Assembly (NCBI GenBank): GCA_023630585.1
Contig: CM042536.1
Coordinates: 24,632,904-24,696,903 of the forward strand
DNA: 64,000 nt
Reading direction: 5' to 3'
Origin: Cranoglanis bouderius
Taxonomy: Eukaryota > Chordata > Actinopteri > Siluriformes > Cranoglanididae
Shown piece by piece: positions 11,701 through 25,830 of the stretch. How positions within the stretch are numbered: the stretch's first letter is position 1; each line of letters opens with the position of its first letter. The position numbers were made by a program, and so were the translations under genes. Below the pieces are notes generated by a model, which searched no databases, had not been told where the DNA came from, and saw nothing but the letters and a program-made list of their open reading frames with translations.

Positions 11701-13276
11701 GATGTTTCTTATAGTTGGCCACCAGGTTTGCACACATCTTAGGAGGGATTTTGTCCCACTCCTCTTTGCAGATCCTCTCCAAGTCATTAAGGTCATTTTC
11801 AATGCCCTGGCTGAGGGAAGGAGGTTCTCACCCAAGATTTGATGGTACATGGCCCCGTCCAGCGTCCCTTTGATGCGGTGCAGTTGTCCTGTCCCCTTAG
11901 CAGAAAAACACACCCAAAGCATAATGTTCCCACCTCCATGTTTGACGGTGGGGATGGTGTTCTTGGGGTCATAGGCAGCATTCCTCCTACTCCAAACACT
12001 GCGAGTTGAGTTGATGCCAAAGAGCTTGATTTTGGCCTCATCTGACCACAACACATTCAGATGTTCATTGGCAAACTTCAGACGGGCCTGTACATGTGCT
12101 TTCTTGAGCAGGGGGACCTTGCGGGCGTTGCAGGATTTCAGTCCTTCACGGCGTAGTGTGTTACCAATTGTTTTCTTGGTGACTATGGTCCCAGCTGCCT
12201 TGAGATCATTAACAAGATCCTCCCGTGTAGTACTGGGCTGATTCCTCACCGCTCTCATGATCACTGAAACTCCACGAGGTGAGATCTTGCATGGAGCCCC
12301 AGACCGAGGGAGACTGACAGTTTCTTCCATTTGCGAATAATCGGACCAACTGTTGTTACCTTCTCACCAAGCTGCATGGCGATGGTCTTGTAGCCCATTC
12401 CAGCCTTGTGTAGGTCTACAATCTTGTCCCTGACATCCTTGGACAGCTCTTTGGTCTTGGCCATGGTGGAGAGTTTGGAATCTGATTGATTGATTGCTTC
12501 TGTGGACAGGTGTCTTTTATACAGGTAACAAGCTGAGATTAGGAGCACTCCCTTGTGAGTGCTCCTAATCTCAGCTCGTTACCTGTGTAAAAGACACCTG
12601 GGAGCCAGAAATCTTGCTGATTGATAGGGGATCAAATACCTATTTCCCTCATTAAAATGCAAATCAATTTATAACTTTTTTGAAATGCGTTTTTCTGGAT
12701 TTTTTTGTTGTTATTTTGTCTCTCACTGTTAAAATACACCTACCATTAAAATTATAGACTGATCATTTCTTTGTCAGTGGGCAAACGTACAAAATCAGCA
12801 GGGGATCAAATACTTTTTCCCCCACTGTATGTATGTATGTATCTATCTATCTATCTCTCTATCTTTGTGAGATGTTTTTTAGATTCCCATTTATCCACAG
12901 ATACAGAATCAGCATTTTATTGAAGTATACAGTGTGGCCTGAAAGAGAGCCTCTGCGCAGCCTGTGTTGCTTTTATTGCTCATGTTTCACGGCTTAGCCA
13001 GGATTTAAGTGAGATAAAGGGAAGCACGTTAAGGTATGTCATGCTGTATTGTCGTATAGCCAAAAAGCACATAATCCTCCCCGAAGGAAATTAAAATGGT
13101 GAATGTGTGTCAGGAACACCCCGCCTCTCTGGAGAGATGAGCTGAGAGACAAGGGCTTACAGCTCGGGCTTTTTTCCAGTCTTCACTCACCTCTGAAGGC
13201 AGACGATGGCGGCCTGCTCGTTCTCATTCTCTGCCTGAGTGGTGCCCAGCACCTGCCAAGCCTTCAGAGAGAATAA

Positions 13277-13343
<67 letters not shown>

Positions 13344-16300
13344 CATAGATACATACATACATAGTTTAATTAAGTAATTATTTCAGTAACCATCCAGATT
13401 TGTTCAAAACTTAGAAATGGATGTACAGGCTTATGCAACCTTAACCTTTGCACAGAACAACCCCAAACAGAACATACTTCTGCAAATTTTACTGCACATT
13501 TATTATTTATTTTCCGAATTTAACTGACTGAATCCTATAAAACAATGAAAGCAACCTGTAAAAGATTTAGGACTCCTTTCCAATTGATCTAGGGCTGGAC
13601 AGTATGATGAGATAATATCGAAACTGTGATAAATCATATAACAATACACTATTGTGAGATATTATGAGTATTGTGATATCTTTTAAGAACTTTTTTTGTC
13701 CTAATTATTAGCTATTTAAAGATTATTAATGTAAAAAGAGCTCAAATAGAGCTCAGGGGATTCCTTGACAGTAAACATGTATATATTAGATATAAACGAT
13801 ATGAAACTACAGTGGTGCTTGACAGTTTGTGAACTCTTTAGAATTTTCTATATTTATGCATAAATATGACCTAAAACATCATCAGATTTTCACACAAGTC
13901 CTAAAAGTAGATCAAGAGAACCCAGTTAAACTAATGAGACAAAAATATTATACTTGGTCATTTACTCATTAAGGGAAATGATCCAATATTACATATCTCA
14001 TGAACATTAACATTAGCCAATGTGAGTGAGGCCTTTAGTTGCTTAGAAGTTACGCTTGGTTCCCCCTTGCTCTTTGTTGGTCGACCACTCCTGGGGAGGA
14101 TAACAATGGTCTTGAATTTCCTTCGGTTGTATCTGTCTGAGTGTGGATTGTTGGAGTCCAAATTCTTTAGAGATGGTTTTGTTCGCACTTCCACAAACGT
14201 GTTGTGAAGATCAGACTTTGATAGATCCCTGTTCTTTAAATAAAACAGGGTGCTCACTCACACCTGATTGTCATCCCATTGAGTGAAAACACCTGACTAT
14301 ATTTTCACCTTCAAATTAACTGCTAATCCTAGAGGTTCACATACTTTTGCAGCTCACAGATATATAATACTGGATCATTTTCCTCAATAAATAAATGACC
14401 AAGTATAATATTTTTGTTTAATTGGGTTCTCGTTGTCTAGGACAAAATTCTAAAGGGTTCACAAACTTTCAAGCACCACTGTAACAAAAACCAGAAATTT
14501 GAATGGTTTTATTTTATCTTGTACATCTCAGATAAGATCATTTCCGTAAAAAAAATCTGCAAATTATGGTTTGGTCAGGCCCATTAGAGGATGTGAGCCA
14601 AGCTCATTATGAGTCATGTCGAAGAAATCATTTGAATCACTTAAAGCAGAAATCTAAAATGAGTCATTTTTGACCCAAATGGAAAAACCATTGTAGTAAT
14701 AAAATATAGAAGCGGGGATGATATGCTTATGGAATGGGTTATGAGCGCGATATTGAATTAAACTGCATATTTGATGATTTGCATTTATACCAGGGAGTTA
14801 ATGCAGAAAGATCAGAATGATCAGTGGGCCTCTGCTGTGACATAACAGATCCCATGAGTGTACCTCGGAGTCCTGAGGGTCCTGTAAGATGGCTGCCTCT
14901 AGCAGCTGGACGGCACTGTTCAGGTCACCCTCCCTGGATTTCTGCAGTCCCTCTTCGAACGCATTGGGCCAGTCTTTATACGGGTTTTTCATGTGGAAAA
15001 AGTACCCCTAAAACCAACACAAAGGAATTAGATGCCTTTAAATGAAGGTTTCAGAACATTCTGAGAAACTAAACCATAGGTATAGTATATACAGTACATC
15101 ACAAAAGTGAGTACACCCCTCACATTTTTGTAAATATTTTATTATATCTTTTCATGGGACAACACTGAAGAAATGATACTTTGCTACAATGTAAAGTAGT
15201 GAGTGTACAGCTTGTATAACAGTGTAAATTTGCTGTCCCCTCAAAATAACTTAACACACAGCCATTAATGTCTAAACCGCTGGCAACAAAAGTGAGTACA
15301 CCCCTAAGTGAAAATGTCCAAATTGGGCCCAATTAGCCATTTTCCCTCCCCGGTGTCATGTGACTCGTTAGTGTTACAAGGTCTCAGGTGTGAATGGGGA
15401 GCAGGTGTGTTAAGTTTAGTGTTATCGCTCTCACACTCTCTCATACTGGACACTGGAAGTTCAACATGGCACCTCATGGCAAAGAACTCTCTGAGGATCT
15501 GAAAAAAAGAATTGCTGCTCTACATAAAGATGGCCTAGGCTATAAGAAGATTGCCAACACCCTGAAACTGAGCTGCAGCACGGTGGCCAAGACCATACAG
15601 CGGTTTAACAGGACAGGTTCCACTCAGAACAGGCCTCGCCATGGTCGACCAAAGAAGTTGAGTGCACGTGCTCAGCATCATATCCAGAGGTTGGCTTTGC
15701 AGAATAGACTTATGAGTGCTGCCAGCATTGCTGCAGAGGTTGAAGGGGTGGAGGGTCAGCCTGTCAGTGCTCAGACCATACGCCGCACACTGCATCAAAT
15801 TGGTCTGCATGGCTGTCGTCCCAGAAGGAAGCCTCTTCTAAAGATGATGCACAAGAAAGCCCGCAAACAGTTTGCTGAAGACAAGCAGAGTAAGGGCATG
15901 AATTACTGGAACCATGTCCTGTGATCTGATGAGACCAAGATAAACTTATTTGGTTCAGATGGTGTCAAGCGTGTGTGGCGGCAATCAGGTGAGGAGTACA
16001 AAGACAAGTGTGTCTTGCCTACAGTCAAGCATGGTGGTGGAAGTGTCATGGTCTGGGGCTGCATGAGTGCTGCAGGCACTGGGGAGCTACAGTTCATTGA
16101 GGGAACCATGAATGCCAACATGTACTGTGACATACTGAAGCAGAGCATGATCCCCTCCCTTCAGAAACTGGGCCGCAGGGCAGTATTCCAACATGATAAC
16201 GACCCCAAACACACCTCCAAGACGACCACTGCCTTGCTAAAGAAGCTGAGGGTAAAGGTGATGGACTGGCAAGTCATGTCTCCAGACCTAAACCCTATTG

Positions 16301-19300
16301 AGCATCTGTGGGGCATCCTCAAACGGAAGGTGGAGGTCTCTAACATCCACCAGCTCTGTGATGTCGTCATGGAGGAGTGGAAGAGGACTCCAGTGGCAAC
16401 CTGTGAAGCTCTGGTGAACTCCATGCCCAACAGGGTTAAGGAAGTGCTGGAAAATAATGGTGGCCACACAAAATATTGACACTTTGGGCCCAATTTGGAC
16501 ATTTTCACTTAGGGGTGTACTCACTTTTGTTGCCAGCGGTTTAGACATTAATGGCTGTGTGTTGAGTTATTTTGAGGGGACAGCAAATTTACACTGTTAT
16601 ACAAGCTGTACACTCACTACTTTACATTGTAGCAAAGTGTCATTTCTTCAGTGTTGTCCCATGAAAAGATATAATAAAATATTTACAAAAATGTGAGGGG
16701 TGTACTCACTTTTGTGAGATAGTATATACATCTATGGCGCTGCCCTGTTGGTAGGGGGAAAACTTTCCAAGTGCAGGAGTTGGTGAAGTGAGTTTACTGT
16801 TTGTTACATAAGGAATAAAACCCTTTGGGGACATGCTGTTATAGGAAGTAATCAACGACATGCTGGTCTGATATTGTGCCGTCAGTTATTTTCCTAACAT
16901 ATAACAGCACATCTGGAAGTGTTTTATTTCTCTTATAACACAACAATCTGGCAATTATTACAATTATTATAATTATTTATTTATTTATTATTAAGAATGA
17001 CATTGTATGTCTTATCCTTTTATAGCTACATTTAATGTTGTGAAATCAAGCTAGATCTTCTTGTCACTTACGTTAAAGCAGCTATAAACAGTCGTTCCCT
17101 CACCAGCCTCTCGTTTTTTTTCTCTCTCACTTGAAGGTAATAAGACAAAAAAAACGTAGCTTGTCATGTTACAGAAAAACCGCGAAGCGTAAACTCCTCT
17201 GTCCTGAAGATGTCAGAAAACTTACATTTACAGCTTTAAGTCTGACCCTTACAAAGTGTTGGCACTGGAGACTCCTTCCATAAATCTTAAACAAACATCT
17301 CCTTACAGAAAACGTCACCATATCAACAATTACACGGGTTTTTAATCTGTTTACGTGGAGCAACTACCATACAAATCCCCCTGAATGAGCTGTTACTATA
17401 GAAACGATAACATATTACTCAGACTGCATTAATATAAACCTGTGATAAGTCTAACAGCCAGAAATACAGTCAGAGCTGCTGTTATAGAAAAGTTATCAAC
17501 ACCTTCTGACCAATCAGAATAGAGATTTCAATAGCACTGTGGTATAATGTTTAAAAGTTCTGACCTCAGTCTTTAGGTAACCTTTTTAATATTTGGTAGG
17601 TTAGATTAGCTTTGTGATTGAAAACTGTTGACTTTGTTAGTCAAGCAGGCTGTGTTCATCATAGCTCGTGACGTCTGTCACGTTAGCTTTAGAATCCTGT
17701 AAATAAACACGCAGTGCCAAAGGGCATATGAAGACACGACAGAATCATGTTGTAAATATTAAGCCTGGAACATTGATTTGCATCAGTGAATCTTTACACC
17801 CGTAGTAAAACAGAGTTAGCGATTCCACGCTCATATCTGAAGAGCAGGACTGTTTTTACTACTTTTAATAGAGGCACCGTGGCAGAGTGCTGATAATTGG
17901 ATCACGCTGGGCTCTTTAATATTGCAGGGGAACTGGAATCATGCTCACAGAGAGCATGTGGTGAAGAGAAGGGCACGGAGCTCAAAGTACTGAGGAAAGA
18001 GTGCTCAATTTGTAAATGTCTTCTAATTTCCTAAGACATTCCGAATCCTTGATTAAGTTAATTCCTTAATTTATCCGCAATTCAATTTCTTTTTCAGGTT
18101 ATTCCAGTTCATTTATTTTTTTATCTATTTTTTTCATTAATTAAATCAATTACCTTTAGCGTTATGATTGTATTTCATTTCAACTGGTAATGGTGCATGC
18201 CAACATAAACTGGCGTTATCCTTTATTACGAAAATAAAACTATGTCTATGCATACTGTACGCATAGAACAATGGATACTGAAATTACATTCAATAAATTG
18301 CAAAAAAAGAATAAAAAAAAAAAAGGTTTAGAACCCTCTGCTGCCTGAGAAGCTAAATGCAATTAAAACATAAAATAACACCTTCTGTGTTAAAACTATG
18401 TAGAATCTCTGAGTTGCCTTTTAAGGAAAAGGGGTGGTGCTTATCAACTCTGTTACAGCTAGGGGCAGGGCCTGATTCTGGCCCAGAAAAAGTCAACAGA
18501 ATCCTTAGGAGATCCAAAACGGAATGAATAATGTGGATGGCAATCTAAATTTAAAAGTTAACAAATCTGAATTTCTTATTTTTATGCCTTTATTTGTTTT
18601 TGTAAGTGACGTTTTGTAGAATTGTAATTTTGTAATTTCATCAAACCCTTGTATTCCAAGGGTTGAATTTGTGTGACGTTTCCGAATTCAATTTTATAAC
18701 CATCAGGTGTAGGAAATTCTGTTTTTGTTGGCACAAGCCATTTCAAATTCTTTGAATTCAGATTTAAAATTTTCAAAACTCTACATCATCGGCCAATTGG
18801 CTACGCTCTTTTGCATTTGTGAAGTCCCCAGATGTAGTGTTTTGAAAATTGAAACCTGAATTAGAAGAATTTAAAATGGATTGTTCCAACAAAATTTTCA
18901 TCTGAATTTTCTACACCTGAATATTATAAAATTGAATTTGAAACCCTGTGCACAAATTCAAGCCATGGAATGAAATTTCTATTCGATGTAAAAACTTCAC
19001 TTAGAAACGCAAATAAAGGCATAAAAACTCAAATTGTAGTGGCACATTTCTCATTCCATACATCCAATGCAATATTACACATCAAACTATTTATCCAATA
19101 TTGTTGAAATTATGTTTATTACAGTTTACTAACCCTACTAACCCTAACCCAGTCTGTTACAGGTCTACTTACTATCTACTAACACCAAAAAAATGACAAA
19201 TTGCCCGTTTAAGGAAATAATAAAAACGTTTTTGGGATCTTGGCGGAATTTCAGTCGGATCATCTTCATGAAAAACATACCAGCTCTGCAGTTTTGATAA

Positions 19301-19377
19301 AATCATAACCACAGCCACACAGCTGTCTTAGTTTAAGCTTGTGATTGCTTTGTGTTCAACATTTTATGCCATCTGGT

Positions 19378-19439
<62 letters not shown>

Positions 19440-21121
19440 GATGAGAGAGAATATTAGATGAGAGGAAGCATTAGCTGACATCTGCAGTCTATAACCTTTG
19501 AAGTGATAATGGAGCTTTGTATCAGTTGTGTTTCATTCTGCTTACACAAAAAGCATTGAGCATATGTGTACGATAGGCTCCTTTTTTTAACTGTATAATG
19601 GTGACTTTCCTGCTTCCCAGCTGGACATACGTGTCTATAAACATCATGTTATGTGACAAGAATTATCCTGCTGGCCTACAGCTCCCTCTGATGGAACTAC
19701 AACGCATGCTACAGCTGCTGATTGGCTGATCGTACCGTCTCGTTGGGCAAAAGCTTGGCTGTGATCTGGCCTTTACTCTCCGAGTCCTCCAGCCAGTTTC
19801 GTCGAGCGAGTTCCTCCAGCTCGGCCTGCATCTTATCCCAGAACTCAGTGTCTGACTGGAGAGTCAAAGAAAGAGAAGAAGCATTAAAAAAAAATCTCTC
19901 AATTTGACATTTTCTGCTATATATATACTGTAGCTCTGAAAACTACAGACTTTCCTGAAAACAAATATGTTTCTCTTGTTCATGTTCCACAACCAGAAGT
20001 GAATTCTGGTTCATTTATTATTTCTCAAATTTGTCCATTTTCCCCTAAATGTTTTAATTTAAAACCCACAAAAAACATGCAAGCTTATTTACTAACACGT
20101 TCTACAGAACTCTGAGTCATACACGTCAACATGAAAGTGTGCAGGTCTGGGAAAAACCCTTTACATTGTGATATGTAGACATGTTCTACTATATATCCCT
20201 CTGGAAACTACAGACTTTCCTGAACGCAAATCTGTTTGCATATTTCTTAACCAGAAGAATTTAAAATCTGAAAAAGAAAAAAAAAAGGGAGAAAATTACA
20301 TTTAAAGCTTTCTTTCGAATTCCACTTGTCACGAAATGACGGTTGAGACGGCTGTGGATGCAGTTCAGCGTTTTATTTAAAGAGGAGCGGGCAGACAAAT
20401 CCAAAACGTGATTTGAGATCAGGAACAGTACACAGGCAGAGGTCGGGCGATGGGCGAACAACAATATCAGGGATATCAGGGAATATCTGAACACACTAAC
20501 AAGGAAACGGAACTAGATCAAGAACTGAGAAACACGAGGGTTTAAATACACATAAACAAATCAAGGGGCAAACTGAAAACAGGTGAGAGTAATCAAGACA
20601 CATGATTAGTAATAAATAAAAGAAAAAATAATAAGTATGACCATGAAATCTATCTATCTTTATACCTGCCTTTATTTACAGTCGCAGAGACATCCGACGG
20701 CTTTTCCCAGACAACCATGCAAATAAACAAATGTGCACGTCTTTTCCATTTTGTATGTTTTCCTTAATGTACTGTGTATACGATTTGAGGCCGCACACTA
20801 TTGTGATTGATATAGTGTCAGAGTGTGTGAAAAAGCTTGCCATTCGAGGGAGACGAATCTTGTTACCCAAGACTATCACTTGTGATCAATTTGGCACTGT
20901 GTGTTTGTGTGTCTGGTCCATTGATGCTGTCTTTTCCATTAACAAAACACCAGGCCTCATATACACAGCATTATGTTTGTGTTAATGCAGGAACATTAGT
21001 CATTAGCACTGTGTTTAGGCTGCAAGGTCAAACGGTCAGACATCATTTCATGTTACACAGCGGACAGGATCCAATAGAACATTTATGGCTGGATTGCAAA
21101 ACTAATACTCAGATTTCATAC

Positions 21122-21187
<66 letters not shown>

Positions 21188-22094
21188 GGCTCAGTCCAGA
21201 TTCATTATAGTTCATAACCTGAGCTTTTTACACTAATTTACTGACTATAGATAGCTTGTGAGTGCTGAGAATGAGGATTATCATTACCAATGACCCTGCA
21301 TGCTAAGTGTGTGTGTATGTGTGTGTGAGTGTGTGTGTGTGAGTGTGTGTGTATACACAGATCTAGCCCTTTGTGAGGACCAAAAATAACCTATGTGTCA
21401 ACACTGAAATCCTGAGACAGCTTCCCATTTTTCCTTGCAAAATTTGCTACACACCTTCCCCAAAGAGATTATCAGACCGCTCCAGCTCATTTGAAATGCT
21501 GCCTTGAAGAATGTCAAGCCCTTTTTATAAAAAAGGATCACGGCCAGAAGAAGACTGATCGTCCATGCGGCAAAGGATGTCAAGGTGCGACTGAGAAATG
21601 AGCACAGAACCTGGAAACTTAGGAAAGCCTGGTTGCTCACACTGGCTTCCAGGATTCATCTCAAAGTGGTCGTGACGCTCGTTTCAAAAGCACAGAGGCC
21701 GTGGTTTTACTTTACCTGATAAACTGTGTGGAGTTTTGCGTGCATGTTCTCCCTGTTGAAAAATGGTCCATCATGAAGGACGGCAATAATTCTTAAGTTC
21801 ACTGTAAGTGTACTGTAAATTCAGCACCGTTGTTAAGGAGTTTATGGGATGCATCTCTGCACATCTCTTTGTGGCTTTAGCTCAAACATAAATACATCAG
21901 GTTCACACTTTTGCATCATTCTGAGTGAAGAAGGATGAGGGATGAAAAAGATGAGCAGAGACGGAGAATAACATGGACAAGGATGCTAACATGGACATGG
22001 ATATGTCAACCATCAAGGTCTGGCGACTATATTTTCTTCATTGTCGACTCATTAATTTTACCCAAAATGTGTGAAACAACTTCTGTGTGTGTGT

Positions 22095-22126
<32 letters not shown>

Positions 22127-23938
22127 CTTTCTGTTCTCTTACTACATACTCTACTATCTGTATTTGCTTCAATTCCTCTTTTCTAACCCAAGAACAGAGT
22201 CAGCTTCTGCTCCAATAAGTGAAAGTAATGTTCAGACAGTCCTCAGGCACATCTGTCATCACTTTATCAGACTACTGCAGCGGCAAAACCTTCCCTTAAA
22301 TGCCACTTCTGTAATCTTTGACTGGTCACTTTAATTCAGTGGGTTTATTTCAGAGCTCAACAATATAAAAATGATTCTTATAAATAACATCAGCTTAGGG
22401 AGCATGGTGGCTTAGTGGTTATAGCACTTATGCCTCGCACCTCCATGGTTGGGGGTTCGAATCCCGCCTCCGGCCTGCGTGCATGGAGTTTGCATGTTCT
22501 CCAGGTACTCTGCGGGTTTCCTCCCCAAAGACATGCGCTGTAGGCTGACTGGCATTTCAAAATTGTTCGTAGTGTGTGAGTGTGTGTGTGAAATTGTGCT
22601 CTGCGATGGGTTGGCACCCCATCCAGGGTGTCCCCTGCCTTATGCCCCAAGATAGGCTCCAGGCTCCCCGCGACCCTGTGTAGGATAAGCGGTATAGAAA
22701 ATTGATGGATGGATGGATGGATAACATCAGCCTGAACTTGAGTCACACTGGAGAACTTGCTCTTTCAACTCATATAACCAGCAACTGTGACGCTAACGTC
22801 TGCTCAAAAAGTCGCTAAATTGTTGTTTTTGTATCACTAAAGGGTTCTAAATGGTGAGTAAATACAGATGGTTTTTTTTCCCGTTTTGTTTGTCGGCTCT
22901 GCTGCAGTAATTTTGAATCTTCGGTTTGACCCACGAAATTATGTCCTCGTACTGCACCCCAATCAGCTAATGCACTATGCACTTTCCTATCATCTCTACA
23001 TTGTAAGCCAATTGAGTCCTAAAGAAGAAAACCCCCCACAAAATGTCTTTACTAAGAACATTTGGGGTGAATTTCTGCCTGAATTGTTCCCAATAATACA
23101 ACTTGAGGACTATGATTCAATTCTGTATGTTAACGTTTTTTTCTTTTACAACAGGGAGGGGTTTGGTTTAAAGCCAAATCTAAATGCACTTCACAGTAGC
23201 TTAGGTAGTTAGCTAAATATGGAGGACCACCAAGACTTAAAGACAGCCTGGTCACATTTGTTTTTGGGGTGTGGCCGAACAGATCAGCTGCAAGAATTTC
23301 TGATTATTGGGAAAGAATTTCAACATTTTAGAGAGTATTTATTTGGTGATAAAATGCAGAATTAAAATGAGATATGTACAGAAAAAGTTCTGAAACGTCT
23401 CACTTTACAAATTCTCCCATTTTCCTTCTGCACCCAAGAGACCAACGAGTCCAAGGTCAGCTTTAATGTAATGCTTTTTAAACAGCATCCATGATGAGAA
23501 ATCTTATTTAATCATATTAACACACTCAGAATTTTGTCACAGATTTAAACTCACAGAATAAAGCGGAGTGTTGCGTCTTTCTGAGAGGTTCACTGTTTAC
23601 TTCACACACCATTGGCATTTTGAACAAATGGCATGCTGGACTTTATCAAAGCTAAATCAGTGACTCTGTTTTCCACCCTACGGAGTACGGATGATTGGTC
23701 GTATGTCTTTGCTCCGTTTTTGATGAAAAGGCCTCATACAGCGGCAATGGCCTGACCATCCTCCATCAGAGTCATTCATCTATTCTCGAGTGCACTCAGG
23801 CTGCTGTCATGGATGTTTAACCTTCACTACCTGTTCTGTTCACCACCCAGCACAGGATTTCCAATAAATCCACATCCTCTCAGTGATGATCAATAAACAC
23901 AAAACCTGCACCGTGTTCGGGAATCCTCCTGATGCCAG

Positions 23939-23997
<59 letters not shown>

Positions 23998-24712
23998 AAT
24001 AGATAGAGATGAAAATAAGATATGGGGGGGAAATGTAACAACACTAACATCAACTTATTCTGCATCTAGATTCATGAAACTGTTGTACAGTGCCATAACA
24101 AGCGATGATTTGAGCTCAACTGATGTTTTCCTATTGTTTTGAGACACTAAGGTTTATCCGATTAACATTCTTATTATTCTTATTATTCAGACTTAATCAG
24201 TGGTTTTAGTTTAACTTTAACTGGTGAAAACAATATTTCACAAATTTAATAATTTTTGTTCCTGAAGTGACCTTTAGATGTGGTAAATTACGCTGCGTGT
24301 GCAAAATAAATTGATTTGCATTGACTCCGCCCTGTATTTTGCACTTTTTGGTAAAAACACCACAAACTGAATAAGACAAACATGAAAAATGGACAACTTG
24401 CGATTTTGCTCACGTGAAAGACGCACTCCTCTCTCGATCCTGTTAAAATATTTTACTTTCAAATTTAGTTATCAAATGTGCATGTTTTTACACATACAAC
24501 TCTTTACTGAATCAGGATTCAAAGTTCCGAACTACATTTGGGGTAAATAGAAAATTGTGTACATCTCAATTTATGTCAGATTTTTCCTTTTGCCTCAAAA
24601 GGTTTTATTTCAAAGATTATTCAAATTTTCATAGTAAATTTACTTTTGATTGTGTTTAAAAATCACTACATTTACCACTATTATTTACAAGCGAGAAACG
24701 CTAATGGCTATC

Positions 24713-24757
<45 letters not shown>

Positions 24758-25799
24758 TCAGGTCTACTACAATACGAGACTCAGCATGCAGCATAGCTGG
24801 GACTTAAACCCAAAACCCTAAACAGTATACAGGAGCTAAGTATTATTTTTTTTTAGCGAATTGTTCTATCAAATCCAACATGATGTAAAGATTTGAATGA
24901 ATCAGCTGAAAAAAAAAAAAAAGCCACAGGATAGGAAAGCTGAGTCGCAGGATATCGACTATACTGTACCTTTGTGCTTCTGTTAAATATAGCTACTAAG
25001 TCAAGTCTAACATCTCCGCTCCGCTACATATAGCTCTGGATCGCATAAAGACAGCTGTAATACAAAACTCCAGTGCAGTAAGCAGCAAGCAAAATGCTGA
25101 TGAGGAAGAGGAGCTGACATCGTCACAAATTACCATCCTGCAGAAATGCTGCGGCTAAAATTACAGCAATTATGCAGGTGTCACTTCCTGGATGGGACTG
25201 ACTGTACGAATTTAAAGTTTCGGTTCAGTACATCAATAGGTGTATAATTACTGACTGTAGATGTATAATTACTGACTGTAGATGTATAATTACTGACTGT
25301 AGCCTGTATGATGCACTGGACAAAGTTTTGCCGCCCATCTATCGAGGGAAAGGAACCACAATACGACCAGTAGATATTGTTTGGAGAGTGGATTATTTTC
25401 CTGGGACCCCGGAGCTGTGAGACAGCTTTATAATATTGTTATAAAATATATGTACATTGTAAGGACTCAGGAGGATAATTCCTAGTTTTATTATTGATTT
25501 ATACTGTATATAAAGCACATTAACCTTGGAGATTACTTATACACCTATTAAACATATGGATGTCCCACAGCATAGAAGAAAATATCCACTGTTATTTCCA
25601 ATAGAAAGTACAAAATACCCATAATGCACTTGTAGGAAATAGGGAGATATTACATGGTCATACTGTTCATCCCTAATCCGTGTGGGTGTGTAATGTGTAA
25701 TTCATTATCGAGTTTGTGAGGGAAATGTGGCTGGGCGCCATGAAGAAATGTAATTTTTTTAAAGCTGAACTTGGTATGCGTGTGTGTGAGTGAGAGAAA

Positions 25800-25830
<31 letters not shown>

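Noticed and set aside
8579..15007. PEX5 (the peroxisomal matrix import receptor) as the identity of the TPR gene
   Set aside because: The TPR core is shared, but the MYQGH start, the RPLLSPSIDDF and HSLEEEF blocks and the SLMDLPELF C-terminus are specific to PEX5L.
22868..23212. 114-codon plus-strand frame (starts MVFFPVLFVGSA)
   Set aside because: No recognisable domain, no splice or promoter context, biased toward Phe/Leu as expected of AT-rich chance frames.
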